A DNA stretch of 64,000 nucleotides from Wenxinia saemankumensis (GCF_900141735.1 NZ_FQYO01000004.1:310001-374000), one strand, 5' to 3'; shown: positions 32,973 to 42,160, numbered from the stretch's first letter. The notes: generated by a model not told the origin, from the sequence alone. A program made the numbers and translations.

Positions 32973-34270
32973 CGGGTCTCTCCCGTCAGGTCGAAGTCGG
33001 GGCGCGGGGCATGGCCCCTGGCCCAGTCGTGGATGCGCGAGACCTGCCGCGCCTTCGCGGCCCAAGTGTAGCGGCTCGCCACCATCCGGCGGCCGGCCTC
33101 GGCCATCGGGGCGAGCGCGGCGGGATCCGCGGCCATCCGTTCCAGCGCGGCGCGCAGGTCGCGCACGATGTCGGCGCGCGGCCCGAGGGGCAGCTTCACC
33201 CCCGTCGCCGCGGTCACCAGCTCGGCCGGGCCGGCATAGTCGACGACGACCGGGACGAGGCCCATCGCCATCGCCTCCAGCACCACGCCGCCGCCGAATT
33301 CGCGGATCGAGGGAAAGGCCAGCACGTCGCCCCGCCCCGCGACCTGCGCCACCTCCGTGTGGCCCAGCCAGCCATGCAGCGTGACGCCGGGCCCGATCGC
33401 CGCCGCCCGCGCGCGCAGGGCGGGCATGAGCGGGCCGTCGCCGATCAGGTCAAGGCTCATCCGGCCGTCGCGAAGCAGCGGCTCGGCCGCGTCCAGCACC
33501 ATGTCGGGGCCCTTGTAGGGGACCATCCGGCCGATGAAGCAGGCGCGCAGCGGCCCCGGCGCACGGGGCCCGCGCGGCGCGGCCAGCGCGGGGAAACGGG
33601 CCGGATCGACGGCATTCTCGGGCAGGTGGACGACCTTGTGCCGCTGTCGCTCCGGCAGCTCCGACGCGGTGTGGCGCGACCCGGCGACGATGGCGGCGGC
33701 GGCCTCCAGCGTGCGTCCGCGCCCGGGCATCAGCTTGTAGGCGCCGCGGACGTAGGACAGCCATTCCCGCTCGGCCCGGCGCTCGGCGTCGAAGGCGCGG
33801 GGCCAGGGAACCCCGCCGTTCAGCGGCCCCAGGACGAAGGGCACGCCCGCCGCCTTCAGCCGCGGCGCGAGGGGCGAGGGATTGGTGGGCGAGAGCGGCG
33901 TGATCCGGTGCACCAGGTCCCACTCGCCGGCCCGGAGCCCGGGACCGAACCGCCGCCAGATCGCCCGCTCGAAGGACGGGTAGGACAGCGCGCCCAGCGC
34001 CTGCATCACCGTCCAGCCCCGGCCCTGACCCATCCGCATCCGCTCGGCCAGCTGCCAGAGCGGGCGGGCCATCGCCTCGTTGTCGATGGCGGTGAAGTCG
34101 CGCCCCTCCTCCAGCCCCGCGCGCAGGATCGCGCCCCGATTGCGGACCTGCGTGATCAGATGCACCTCCGCGATGTCGGCCAGCGCGCGGGCCAGCGACC
34201 AGCCGATCAGCGGCACGCTCACCCATTCGGGATTGGCCGCCTCGGCGATGACGAGGATGCGGCGCCTCAC
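32969..34270 (-). CDS. Glycosyltransferase family 4 protein
   Basis: A 433-residue GT-B enzyme. The N-terminus RRILVIAEAANPEWVSVPLI leads to an acceptor domain with WDLVHRITPLSPTNPSPLA near residue 117. The donor domain contains CFIGRMVPYKGPDMVLDA near 243, LIGDGPLMPALRARA near 275 and the E-x7-E element EFGGGVVLEAMAMG near 327. The C-terminal helix ends YTWAAKARQVSRIHDWARG. The GTG start overlaps the polymerase stop, and the stop overlaps the ATG of the secreted hydrolase gene, so three genes are translated in a coupled chain from 35649 to 30159. Confidence 0.9.
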   Translation of the reverse strand: MRRRILVIAEAANPEWVSVPLIGWSLARALADIAEVHLITQVRNRGAILRAGLEEGRDFTAIDNEAMARPLWQLAERMRMGQGRGWTVMQALGALSYPSFERAIWRRFGPGLRAGEWDLVHRITPLSPTNPSPLAPRLKAAGVPFVLGPLNGGVPWPRAFDAERRAEREWLSYVRGAYKLMPGRGRTLEAAAAIVAGSRHTASELPERQRHKVVHLPENAVDPARFPALAAPRGPRAPGPLRACFIGRMVPYKGPDMVLDAAEPLLRDGRMSLDLIGDGPLMPALRARAAAIGPGVTLHGWLGHTEVAQVAGRGDVLAFPSIREFGGGVVLEAMAMGLVPVVVDYAGPAELVTAATGVKLPLGPRADIVRDLRAALERMAADPAALAPMAEAGRRMVASRYTWAAKARQVSRIHDWARGHAPRPDFDLTGETR

Positions 34271-35649
34271 AGCACCGTCCGGACGGGCTGCGCGGCGCTG
34301 CGCCGGACGGGGACGAACCGCTCCGCCTGGCCGATCAGTGCGCCGCAGATCGTCCAGGTCAGGATCGAGAGCGTCGCATTGGGCAGCAGGTCGACGAGGT
34401 TGATCGCGTGCAGCAGCGTCAGCGCCGCGACCGCGCCGGGCACCGTCCCGCCCTCCATGCCCCGCGCCCGCCAGGCCAGCGTCAGGATCGGCAGCGTCAG
34501 CAACCCGAACTCGGCGAGGAAGCCCAGCCAGCCCAGCACGCCGATGGTGATGACCCAGCGCCCGTCGGCGATGGTCAGGATCGTGCCGTCCACCGGGTCG
34601 TGCAGGTGGTTGCGCCCGTAGCTGCCCCATCCGAAGAGCGGCTTCTCGGCCGCGCGGTCCAGCAGCAGGCGCTCCTGCTCGAACCGGAAGGCGAGGGAAT
34701 TGGCCCGCTCGGCGTCGATCGACGTGGCGGCGGCCAGCATCTCGTCCTCGGGCACGAGATGGGCGCCCTTCGCCATAGGGTAGACCAGGGCCAGCACCGC
34801 GATCGCGGCGGCCAGCCGCACCTTCGTCAGCGCCGGGGCGAAGGCGACGAGCGGGGCGAAGGCGATTGCGTAGACGAGGCTTGCCATCGACTTGCACAGG
34901 ACGAGGACGACCAGCATGTAGCCGGCCGCCGCGAGCAGCGAGACCGAACGGCGCCCCCCCTCCTCCCGAGCCAGGGCCAACGCGGCGAGGGCGGCCGACA
35001 TGGCGAGGAACGCGGCCCAGAGGCCGTGATAGAGGAACACCATCGGGCGATAGCCGCCGTCGCGGACCATCTGGCCGAAATCGTGCTGGAAATACCCGTA
35101 GATGCGCAGGTTCAGCACCGGGGCGAGCCGCACCTCCAGCAGCATCGGCAGCGAGTAGACGAGGCCCCCGATCGCCAGCGCCCAGAGCATGTCGCGCGCG
35201 TCCCGCGACTCGCGCAGCAGCGACCGCGCCAGCAGCAGCGGCAGGATCTGCAGCCCCTGCTGCACCATCATCGCCAGCGATTCGTGCGGGCCAAGCCCCG
35301 GCAGCGCGGCCGTGACGAAGAAGATCGGCTCACCATTGGTCAGCACCGTGGCGACCGGCGCCAGGATGTAGAGCGCCAGCAGCGCCCGCAGCGGCGGACT
35401 GCGCGGGATCAGCTCGATCCGGCCCGGATGGAGCAGGAGGCACAGGACCAGCGCGACCAACGGCGGAAGCGTGTCCTTAGTCAGCGGCGGCAGCAGCGGC
35501 AGGTCGAAGGCGGCGGGCAGCGGCGGCAGCAGCAGGTAGGCGACGACGATCGAGGCGATCAGCGCCCGCCCGGCGGGCAGCCAGCGGAACAGGCCCAGCG
35601 AGACCAGCGGCCAGGACAGCAGCGCGAGGATGGCGATCGCGTTCGGCAT
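34267..35649 (-). CDS. O-antigen ligase/polymerase family membrane protein (Wzy-like)
   Basis: A 460-residue protein with about 11-12 hydrophobic segments. A larger hydrophilic loop near residues 285-345 contains a motif region typical of Wzy/WaaL proteins (DAERANSLAFRFEQE, FGWGSYGRNHLHDP). It should polymerise flipped repeat units, or ligate them, on the periplasmic side of the inner membrane. A ligase role is an alternative because Wzy and WaaL share this fold. It is the first gene of a leftward three-gene unit with GT4 and the secreted hydrolase, and is divergent from the GT4 gene at 35913. Confidence 0.88.
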   Translation of the reverse strand: MPNAIAILALLSWPLVSLGLFRWLPAGRALIASIVVAYLLLPPLPAAFDLPLLPPLTKDTLPPLVALVLCLLLHPGRIELIPRSPPLRALLALYILAPVATVLTNGEPIFFVTAALPGLGPHESLAMMVQQGLQILPLLLARSLLRESRDARDMLWALAIGGLVYSLPMLLEVRLAPVLNLRIYGYFQHDFGQMVRDGGYRPMVFLYHGLWAAFLAMSAALAALALAREEGGRRSVSLLAAAGYMLVVLVLCKSMASLVYAIAFAPLVAFAPALTKVRLAAAIAVLALVYPMAKGAHLVPEDEMLAAATSIDAERANSLAFRFEQERLLLDRAAEKPLFGWGSYGRNHLHDPVDGTILTIADGRWVITIGVLGWLGFLAEFGLLTLPILTLAWRARGMEGGTVPGAVAALTLLHAINLVDLLPNATLSILTWTICGALIGQAERFVPVRRSAAQPVRTVL

Positions 35650-35690
35650 CGTGGATCGTCGTCCGTTCCGTCCCTGTTGCGACTCTCAGC

Positions 35691-35711
35691 CCGGCCCGGG
35701 TCCCGGGCCGG
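35691..35711. promoter_or_regulatory. Perfect GC inverted repeat in divergent promoter region
   Basis: CCGGCCCGGG (35691-35700) and CCCGGGCCGG (35702-35711) mirror each other around a single T, 42 bp upstream of the polymerase start and in the 263-bp gap shared with the divergent GT4 gene at 35913. It could be an operator dyad or an mRNA hairpin in the polymerase leader. No T-run follows, so a terminator is less likely. Confidence 0.35.
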
Positions 35712-35912
35712 TCCGTTCTACCCCGCGCCTTCCGCCGAAGCGACGCCGCGGGACGCGATCGCCGCGCTCCTGACGCGAAATTGCCCGCCGCGCGATCAGC
35801 TTTCGACCCTGACCGCGCTGTAGGGCGGGAATCGGGCCCTGCGCGTTTGCTTTTCGGGCGGCATGGCCGGAAGGTGGATCTGGGAAGGGTCGGTCCTGGT
35901 GGGAGCTCCTCG

Positions 35913-37172
35913 ATGAGAGACGTTGCGGACGCCCCGCGCGCCGCCCTCCGGATCGCGTATCTCTGCGACCAGTCGCCGGACGATCACGGCAGCTATTCCG
36001 GTGGCAATGCCCGCCTGCGCGACGCGCTCGCCGCGCGGGGGGCGCAGATCACCGAGCTGCCGTTGCACTGGGGCGCGGCCGAGCCGCTGCGCCGCGCGGT
36101 GCAGGCGATGCCCGCCTCGGTCCGGGTCCGCGCCTTCTGGCGGGCGCGGCTGGCCGCCGGGGGGTTGGCCGCCGCCCCCGTCAACCGGGCGCTGCGGGCC
36201 GGCCGCTTCGACGCGGTCTTCTGCCCCTATGCCTTCCACGCCCTTCTCGGCGTCCGGCCGCCGCCGGGGACCGTCTCGGTCCATACCTCCGACGCGACGC
36301 CCGCGATCTACCGCGATTCCGAGGTGGGCCGGCATTTCGGCTCCTACCTGCGGGCATCCCGGCTGCTCGACCCCCTGATCGAGGCGGCGGAGCGGCGGGT
36401 CTTCCGCTCGACCGACCTGCTCCTCTGGCCCTCGCGCTGGCTGGCCGAGGCCGCGACCGCGCGCTACGGGCTCGACCCCGGCCGCTCGCTCCACGTGCCT
36501 TGGGGTGCCAACGTGCCGGATCCGGGGCCGGCCGAGGATCCGCCCCGGCTGGGGACCGGGCCGACGCGCCTGCTGATCGTCGGCCGCCAGTGGGAGGCGA
36601 AAGGCGGCCCGCTCGTCCTGCGGATCCTGCAACGCCTGCGGGCTGAGGGGGCGGACGTGCGGCTCGACGTGGTCGGCTGCGACCCGCCGGACGCCCGCGC
36701 GGCGCCGGGCGTGACCGTGCACGGGCATCTCGACAAAGCCGATCCGGCCCAGTTCGCGGATTTCACCCGGCTGTTCCGCAGCGCGCATTTCCTCGTCATG
36801 CCCTCGTTCGAAAGCTACGGCTTCGCCTTCTGCGAAGCCTCGGCCTACGGCCTGCCGTCGCTCTGCTACGACGTGGGCGGGGTGCCGGTGCGCGAGGGCC
36901 GGAACGGCCATGCCCTGCCCGCCGATGCCCGCGCGGCGGATTTCGCGGCGCGGGTGACGGCCTATCTCGCCGATCCCGCGGCCTACGACGCGCTGCGCCT
37001 GTCCTCGCGCCGCGAATACGAGACCCGCCTCAACTGGACCGCCTGGGCCGACCGGACGCTGACCCTGATCCGCGCCGCGGCGGCGACGCGGGCCGCTGGC
37101 GTCGCAGGGGACGGGACAGATGCGACCGCGCCCGATCCCGCCGTGGCGGCGCCCCGCCGCCGCGCTCAGTAG
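35913..37172 (+). CDS. Glycosyltransferase family 4 protein
   Basis: A 419-residue GT-B enzyme. The N-terminal domain holds RIAYLCDQSPDDHGSYSGGN (glycine-rich nucleotide loop) and SVHTSDATPAIYRDS near residue 125. The donor domain starts at LLIVGRQWEAKGGPLVLRIL near 223, and the E-x7-E element ESYGFAFCEASAYG lies near 305. The tail is Ala/Pro-rich and low complexity. GGGAGC lies about 6 bp before the ATG; an upstream in-frame ATG lacks this. Its 3' end overlaps the convergent sugar-transferase gene by seven bases. Confidence 0.9.
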   Translation: MRDVADAPRAALRIAYLCDQSPDDHGSYSGGNARLRDALAARGAQITELPLHWGAAEPLRRAVQAMPASVRVRAFWRARLAAGGLAAAPVNRALRAGRFDAVFCPYAFHALLGVRPPPGTVSVHTSDATPAIYRDSEVGRHFGSYLRASRLLDPLIEAAERRVFRSTDLLLWPSRWLAEAATARYGLDPGRSLHVPWGANVPDPGPAEDPPRLGTGPTRLLIVGRQWEAKGGPLVLRILQRLRAEGADVRLDVVGCDPPDARAAPGVTVHGHLDKADPAQFADFTRLFRSAHFLVMPSFESYGFAFCEASAYGLPSLCYDVGGVPVREGRNGHALPADARAADFAARVTAYLADPAAYDALRLSSRREYETRLNWTAWADRTLTLIRAAAATRAAGVAGDGTDATAPDPAVAAPRRRAQ

Positions 37173-37879
37173 CCCGTCCCGCGCACCACCACGCCGAGGG
37201 TCCGCGACAGGATCCGTGCATCCGCCCCGAGCGAGAGCGTCTCGCAATAGGCCCGGTCGAAGACCGCCCGCTCGTGGAAACTCGTCTCGTTGCGCTCGGA
37301 GATCTGCCACAATCCGGTGAGGCCCGGACGGACGGTGTAGTATTCCTTGCCGGGATAGATCGCGCGCTGCGACACCATCATCGGACGCGGACCGACCAGG
37401 CTCATGTCGCCGCGCAGCACGTTCCAGAGCTGCGGAAGCTCGTCAAGGGAGGTGCGCCGGATGATCCGCCCGATCGGCGTGACGCGGGGGTCGCGGCGCA
37501 GCTTCTGCTGCAGATCCCACTCCGCCCGGGCCGCGGGATCGGCGGCGAGGTGCCTCTCGAGCGCCGCCTCGGCGTCGACGACCATCGAGCGCAGCTTCCA
37601 CATCCGGAAGGTCCGCCCGTCCAGCCCCACCCGCGCCTGTCCGAAGAACGGGTTCGCCCCGTCCCGCGCCACGAGGAGGGCGAGCGGCAGGACGACCATC
37701 AGGACGGGCAGCGCGGCGGCGAGCACCAGCGCGATGTCGATCCAGCGCTTGGCCCGGTCGCGGTAGAAGGTCCGCCCGGGGCCCTCCGCGCGGACGCCGT
37801 CCACACGGGCCGGCGCGGCCGCCTCGGCGGCGACGGCACGGATCGCAGCGATCCGGCCGTATCTCGGAATCGTCGACAT
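37166..37879 (-). CDS. Sugar (phosphoglycosyl) transferase, undecaprenyl-phosphate type
   Basis: A 237-residue monotopic phosphoglycosyl transferase that starts glycan synthesis by moving a sugar-1-phosphate onto undecaprenyl phosphate. A single hydrophobic stretch (about residues 48-74) is followed by FFGQARVGLDGRTFRMWKLR, the KLRSM signature, then TSLDELPQLWNVLRGDMSL and VGPRP, with RPGLTGLWQIS later. The length corresponds to PglC-like enzymes or the catalytic half of WcaJ; the four-helix N-terminal part of WcaJ is absent. The ATG at 37879 fits. A sigma70-like promoter is visible about 210 bp upstream. It marks the right end of the glycan locus. Confidence 0.93.
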   Translation of the reverse strand: MSTIPRYGRIAAIRAVAAEAAAPARVDGVRAEGPGRTFYRDRAKRWIDIALVLAAALPVLMVVLPLALLVARDGANPFFGQARVGLDGRTFRMWKLRSMVVDAEAALERHLAADPAARAEWDLQQKLRRDPRVTPIGRIIRRTSLDELPQLWNVLRGDMSLVGPRPMMVSQRAIYPGKEYYTVRPGLTGLWQISERNETSFHERAVFDRAYCETLSLGADARILSRTLGVVVRGTGY

Positions 37880-38090
37880 CGCATCACCCTTGGCGCGCCC
37901 TCTCGGGCGGCGTCCCAACCTTGCGCGGCGGTCGGTCCAGAGACCGCCGCGCAAGACCTGAAAATCGAAATCCGGCCCCGTGGCGGCCCCGGCGACCCCC
38001 CGCTTCGAGGGTCGCGCCACGATCCGATCCTCGCCCCTGCCGGCCCACCCGCCGGCATGCGGAGCATTCGAAAAACCCTTTATGCAGCGC

Positions 38091-38120
38091 CGATTAGAGG
38101 CCGCGCCGCCCCGAGGTCAA
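38091..38120 (-). promoter_or_regulatory. Sigma70-like promoter for the sugar transferase gene
   Basis: Reading the minus strand, TTGACC (38120-38115) and TAATCG (38096-38091) are separated by 18 bp. This is the best -35/-10 pair between the two loci and lies in the AT-richer patch. It would give an untranslated leader of about 200 nt before the sugar transferase ATG at 37879. Confidence 0.45.
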
Positions 38121-38573
38121 TCGCCGGATCGCGGCCGGATCCGGCCCGCCCGGGGGCGTTCAACTCCAGGCTGTAGCGAGGAGGGTGCGGCGAGCCGGTC
38201 TGCCGCGCGGCGCCCGAGAGGAGGCAGGCCTGGGCCGCACCGTCCGGCCATCCGTCCGGACCCGGCAGCGGGCCGGCAACAATCGCGGCAAAGGGCGGTC
38301 ATCGGGTCCAATTTTCGCGGAAATGGAGCCAGGACCCGAGGATCCGGAACGTGGGATCGGGGCCATACCGGGGCATACAGCCGCGAATGTGGCGATGCAG
38401 TGGCGACGCCCTGTCCGGCGTGGGGCGCTTCGGCGGCGTGGCGGCGGCGGTCTGAAGAAAATTTTCATTACAATCGCAGGTTGCCGTCTTTCAGCGAAAC
38501 AGAGTGCCTGCCGAACGATCATTGTCGCGCCTTTCGTGCGCGGGGACCGTCTTTCCGCCCCATTCGCGCCATC

Positions 38574-38601
38574 TTGTCGAAGCGAGGGGGAATCGTGTAT
38601 C
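38574..38601 (+). promoter_or_regulatory. Possible promoter upstream of leuC
   Basis: TTGTCG (38574-38579) and TGTATC (38596-38601) lie 16 bp apart. Transcription from here would begin only a few bases before the ATG of the mini-ORF at 38611 and about 165 bp before leuC. The match to consensus is moderate. Confidence 0.3.
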
Positions 38602-38610
38602 GCGACGCGC

Positions 38611-38697
38611 ATGACACAGGTCTTCGACATGGACGACCGCGCCCGCCTTCCGTGGCGCTTCCACGGCGCCACGCGCTCCGTCCTCGCCCGGCTCTGA
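38611..38697 (+). CDS. Possible 28-codon leader peptide upstream of leuC
   Basis: ATG to TGA mini-ORF encoding a basic, arginine-rich peptide (MTQVFDMDDRARLPWRFHG, ending RSVLARL) that stops 72 bp before leuC. No clear Shine-Dalgarno precedes it, though the candidate promoter would make it nearly leaderless. It has three leucine codons, two among the last five, and is followed at once by a GC hairpin at 38705-38724. That layout recalls attenuation leaders, but there is no leucine run. It is uncertain whether it is translated. Confidence 0.3.
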   Translation: MTQVFDMDDRARLPWRFHGATRSVLARL

Positions 38698-38704
38698 CCG
38701 CCGC

Positions 38705-38724
38705 CGGCGCCCGCCCGGGCGCCG
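38705..38724 (+). promoter_or_regulatory. GC-rich hairpin between mini-ORF and leuC
   Basis: CGGCGCCC (38705-38712) pairs with GGGCGCCG (38717-38724) around GCCC, eight GC pairs, starting 7 bp after the mini-ORF stop. No U-run follows. It could be an attenuator or pause hairpin in the leuC leader. Confidence 0.4.
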
Positions 38725-38769
38725 CCGCGATACCTGTCCGTTTCATATCGTCACGAAGGGAGAGGACCG

Positions 38770-40182
38770 ATGTCCCCCAAGACGCTCTACGACAAGATCT
38801 GGGATGCCCATGTCGTCCACGAGGCCGAGGACGGCACCTGCCTGCTCTACATCGACCGCCACCTCGTGCACGAGGTCACCAGCCCGCAGGCCTTCGAGGG
38901 GCTGCGCATGGCGGGCCGCACCGTCCGCGCGCCGGGGCGCACGATCGCCGTGCCCGACCACAACGTGCCCACCACGCCCGACCGCATCCGCGGCGGCATG
39001 AACGAGGAGAGCCGCATCCAGGTCGAGGCACTCGACCGGAACGCCAAGGATTTCGGCATCCACTACTATCCGGTCAGCGACATCCGGCAGGGCATCGTCC
39101 ACATCGTCGGGCCCGAGCAGGGCTGGACCCTGCCCGGCATGACCGTCGTCTGCGGCGACAGCCATACCGCGACGCACGGCGCCTTCGGCGCGCTCGCCCA
39201 CGGCATCGGCACGTCGGAGGTGGAGCACGTGCTCGCCACGCAGACGCTGATCCAGAAGAAGTCGAAGAACATGAAGGTGGAGATCACCGGCCAGCTCGGG
39301 CCGGGCGTCACCGCCAAGGACATCACCCTCTCCGTCATCGGCAAGACCGGCACCGCCGGCGGCACCGGCTACGTGATCGAGTATTGCGGCGAGGCGATCC
39401 GGTCCCTTTCGATGGAAGGGCGGATGACCGTCTGCAACATGGCCATCGAGGGCGGCGCCCGCGCCGGCCTGATCGCGCCCGACGAGAAGACGTTCGAGTA
39501 CGTGAAGGGCCGCGAGCACGCCCCGAAGGACGAGCACTGGGACAGCGCGCTCGCCTGGTGGAAGACGCTGAAATCGGACGACGACGCCCATTGGGACAAG
39601 GTCGTGACGATCCGGGGCGAGGACATCGCCCCCGTCGTCACCTGGGGCACCTCGCCCGAGGACGTGCTGCCGATCACCGCCTCCGTCCCGGCCGCCAGCG
39701 ACTTCACCGGCGGCAAGGTCGGCGCGGCGCAGCGGTCGCTGGATTACATGGACCTCAAGCCGGGGACGAAGCTCACGGATATCGAGATCGACACCGTCTT
39801 CATCGGGTCCTGCACCAATGGCCGGATCGAGGATCTGCGCGCCGCGGCCGCGATCCTCGAGGGCAAGAAGATCAAGGTGAAGCGGGCGATGGTCGTCCCC
39901 GGCTCGGGCCTCGTCCGCAAGCAGGCCGAGGAGGAGGGGCTGGCCCAGATCTTTCTCGATGCCGGCTTCGAATGGCGGCTCGCCGGCTGCTCCATGTGCC
40001 TCGCGATGAACCCCGACCAGCTGGCCCCGGGCGAGCGCTGCGCTGCCACCTCGAACCGGAACTTCGAGGGCCGGCAAGGGCGCGGCGGGCGCACGCATCT
40101 CATGTCGCCGCAGATGGCGGCCGCCGCGGCGCTGACCGGGCGGCTGACCGACGTGCGCGAGATGATGGCCGCGCCGGCCTGA
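38770..40182 (+). CDS. leuC: 3-isopropylmalate dehydratase large subunit
   Basis: A 470-residue aconitase-family subunit which, with LeuD, isomerises 2-isopropylmalate to 3-isopropylmalate in leucine biosynthesis. The N-terminal [11 protein letters not shown], the [14 protein letters not shown] block near 130, [14 protein letters not shown] near 345 (first cluster cysteine) and the [10 protein letters not shown] pair near 408-411 show the [4Fe-4S] ligands. Length is normal. GGGAGAGG precedes the ATG. It is the first gene of the leucine block; a sulfotransferase-like gene separates it from leuD. Confidence 0.98.
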   Translation: MSPKTLYDKIWDAHVVHEAEDGTCLLYIDRHLVHEVTSPQAFEGLRMAGRTVRAPGRTIAVPDHNVPTTPDRIRGGMNEESRIQVEALDRNAKDFGIHYYPVSDIRQGIVHIVGPEQGWTLPGMTVVCGDSHTATHGAFGALAHGIGTSEVEHVLATQTLIQKKSKNMKVEITGQLGPGVTAKDITLSVIGKTGTAGGTGYVIEYCGEAIRSLSMEGRMTVCNMAIEGGARAGLIAPDEKTFEYVKGREHAPKDEHWDSALAWWKTLKSDDDAHWDKVVTIRGEDIAPVVTWGTSPEDVLPITASVPAASDFTGGKVGAAQRSLDYMDLKPGTKLTDIEIDTVFIGSCTNGRIEDLRAAAAILEGKKIKVKRAMVVPGSGLVRKQAEEEGLAQIFLDAGFEWRLAGCSMCLAMNPDQLAPGERCAATSNRNFEGRQGRGGRTHLMSPQMAAAAALTGRLTDVREMMAAPA

Positions 40183-40226
40183 CGCCGGACGGGACCTGGC
40201 GGGACGAGACGGGGGCGGGACGGGCG

Positions 40227-41243
40227 ATGGATGGCGGCGCCGCAGCGGACGGGACCGACCTGCGTGCCGCGCTGGTCGATCCCGTCCGCGCGCCGGCCCG
40301 CGCCTGGCGGGTCGACCGCGTGATCCGCCCCGATCCCCGCGCCATCGCCGCGCCCGGCGACTTCGCCCGGGGACGGGCGGTCGACCTTCCGTCAGAGCTG
40401 TCCCTCTACTGCCTGTCCGGTTCGGGCGGGGTCGTGGCCGTCGACGTGGCCATGCGCGACCTCGTGGGCGCCCCTTTCCCCTATGCGGTCCAGGCCGGAC
40501 GGGCGCGGTCCGTCCTTCTGCTCCCGTGGGAGGAGGTGGACGGACCCGTCCCCGCCGCCCCCGTCCCCGCGATCTTCTCCATCGGGCGCTGCGGCTCGAC
40601 CCTGCTGGCACGGGCGCTGGGCGCGGCCGGGGCGGACGTGCTGTCCGAGCTCGACGTCTTCACCGGGATCGGCACGCTCGCCCGCCGCTGGCCGGCGAGG
40701 GCCGACGTGCAGGCCGCGCTCTCGGACCGGGCCGGGCGGGCGGTGCGGCACGCGGTGCGGGGGCTGTCGCGGCCGGTGCTGAAGTTCCGCAGCCAAGCCA
40801 GCCAGGGGGCCCGGGCGATCTGCGCCTCGGGCACTGTCGCGCCGGTCCTCATGGTCCGGGACATCGCGGAGTGGGCCGCCAGCGTCGCCCGCACCTTCGG
40901 CGACGAAAATCCGCAGGCGGTGGTCGATCCGCTCGTCCAGGGCCTGCGCGACGTCGCCGCCCTTCCGGACGTGCCGCCCGTCCTGACCTACGACACGCTC
41001 CTCCGCGACCCCGTGGCCGCGGTGGAGACCTGCCTCGGCGCGCCCGTCCCCCCGGCCCGCCACGCGGCGATCCGCGCCGCGCTCGCCACCGATTCGCAGG
41101 CGGGCACCGCGCTGGCCGACCGACCCGATCAGGGCGATCCCGCCCGCATCGCCGCGATCCTCGACCTCTGGCGGGCCGAGCGCCCGGACGCCGCCCTGCG
41201 GCGACTCGGCCTCGGCCCCGATCTCACATTGCAAAGGACCTGA
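40227..41243 (+). CDS. Sulfotransferase-like P-loop protein
   Basis: A 338-residue protein with a sulfotransferase-type P-loop, FSIGRCGSTLLARAL, near residue 115 (5'-phosphosulfate-binding loop) and a 3'-phosphate-binding block, MVRDIAEWAASVA (R-D-x6-S), near 212. Such proteins move sulfate from PAPS to hydroxyl or amino groups, but many members of this bacterial group have unknown substrates. The first 100 residues are an extra domain without a clear match. The gene begins 44 bp after leuC and ends 3 bp before the leuD ATG, so it appears to be part of the leucine operon. It has no evident role in leucine synthesis. Confidence 0.7.
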   Translation: MDGGAAADGTDLRAALVDPVRAPARAWRVDRVIRPDPRAIAAPGDFARGRAVDLPSELSLYCLSGSGGVVAVDVAMRDLVGAPFPYAVQAGRARSVLLLPWEEVDGPVPAAPVPAIFSIGRCGSTLLARALGAAGADVLSELDVFTGIGTLARRWPARADVQAALSDRAGRAVRHAVRGLSRPVLKFRSQASQGARAICASGTVAPVLMVRDIAEWAASVARTFGDENPQAVVDPLVQGLRDVAALPDVPPVLTYDTLLRDPVAAVETCLGAPVPPARHAAIRAALATDSQAGTALADRPDQGDPARIAAILDLWRAERPDAALRRLGLGPDLTLQRT

Positions 41244-41246
41244 CAC

Positions 41247-41852
41247 ATGGACAAGTTCACGACCCTCAGCGGCATCGCCGCGCCCATGCCCCTCGTCAAC
41301 ATCGACACGGACATGATCATCCCCAAGCAGTTCCTGAAGACGATCAAGCGCTCGGGGCTCGGCATCAACCTGTTCGACGAGATGCGCTACGACGACAAGG
41401 GCGAGGAGGTGGAGGATTTCGTGCTGAACCAGCCCGCCTACCGCGAGGCGCAGATCCTCGTCGCGGGCGACAATTTCGGCTGCGGCTCGTCGCGCGAGCA
41501 CGCCCCCTGGGCGCTGCTCGATTTCGGCATCCGCTGCGTGATCTCGACCAGCTTCGCCGACATCTTCTACAACAACTGCTTCAAGAACGGCATCCTGCCG
41601 ATCGTCCTGCCCGAGGCCGAGCGCGATCTGTGCATGGAGGACGCGACGCGGGGCGCCAATGCCCGGATCGAGGTCGATCTCGAGGCACAGCGGATCACCC
41701 TGTCGGACGGAACGACGATTCCCTTCGAGGTCGATCCCTGGCGCAAGCACTGCCTTCTCAACGGGCTCGACGATATCGGGCTCAGCCTCGAGAAGGCGCC
41801 GGCGATTGACGAGTTCGAGAGGAAGGCCTCGGCGGATCGCCCCTGGGTCTGA
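41247..41852 (+). CDS. leuD: 3-isopropylmalate dehydratase small subunit
   Basis: A 201-residue Leu[17 protein letters not shown] near residue 18, [20 protein letters not shown] near 75 and a central [15 protein letters not shown] block. It forms the swivelling domain that completes the active site with LeuC. Length is normal. It follows the sulfotransferase-like gene by 3 bp. A strong hairpin 44 bp after the stop should end the leuC-leuD transcript. Confidence 0.98.
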   Translation: MDKFTTLSGIAAPMPLVNIDTDMIIPKQFLKTIKRSGLGINLFDEMRYDDKGEEVEDFVLNQPAYREAQILVAGDNFGCGSSREHAPWALLDFGIRCVISTSFADIFYNNCFKNGILPIVLPEAERDLCMEDATRGANARIEVDLEAQRITLSDGTTIPFEVDPWRKHCLLNGLDDIGLSLEKAPAIDEFERKASADRPWV

Positions 41853-41895
41853 TCCGCGCCTCGACTTCCGCCCCAGATATGGCGTTCGACCCTCC

Positions 41896-41925
41896 CTTGC
41901 GCCCCACCATGCTGTGGGGCGCAAG
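41896..41925 (+). terminator. Terminator hairpin after leuD
   Basis: CTTGCGCCCCAC (41896-41907) pairs perfectly with GTGGGGCGCAAG (41914-41925), loop CATGCT, followed by TGTTT. Twelve pairs make this the strongest hairpin in the 308-bp leuD-to-membrane-protein gap. A second small dyad, GGTGC/GCACC, lies at 41969-41984. Otherwise I see nothing in the gap. Confidence 0.75.
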
Positions 41926-42160
41926 TGTTTCGGATTGTCGTTGTGCGCCAGTCACTTGCGCGACCCGGGGTGCAATTTCGCACCAGTCCTGCCGCAAAAT
42001 GGCCGCACCCGGGACCAAGATCACGGAGAGGCGATTGCCGGGACGGCCGGACGGGGGCAGCATTATGGCAGAAACGAGGCACAGCGCTCCGCGTCTCGCG
42101 GGCGAACCCCGGATCGGATCCTGGCGTCAGACCGGGGACGACCCGGTCGAAGGCAGGCAC

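Larger units (their letters stand above)
37880..38769. other. 890-bp non-coding divergent region between the glycan and leucine loci
   Basis: No convincing gene of normal size. Open frames here have no recognisable domains, and codon use changes along the stretch. It contains locally AT-richer patches (38063-38096 and 38450-38520) that stand out from the surroundings, a minus-strand promoter candidate at 38091-38120, a plus-strand candidate at 38574-38601, and a 28-codon mini-ORF with a hairpin before leuC. The rest, about 38130-38440, shows no feature I can name. Confidence 0.6.

Noticed and set aside
38185-38697. 170-codon open frame upstream of leuC as a gene
   Set aside because: No ribosome site or recognisable domain. 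Codon pattern is uneven, and a promoter candidate lies inside it; only the last 28 codons are worth considering.
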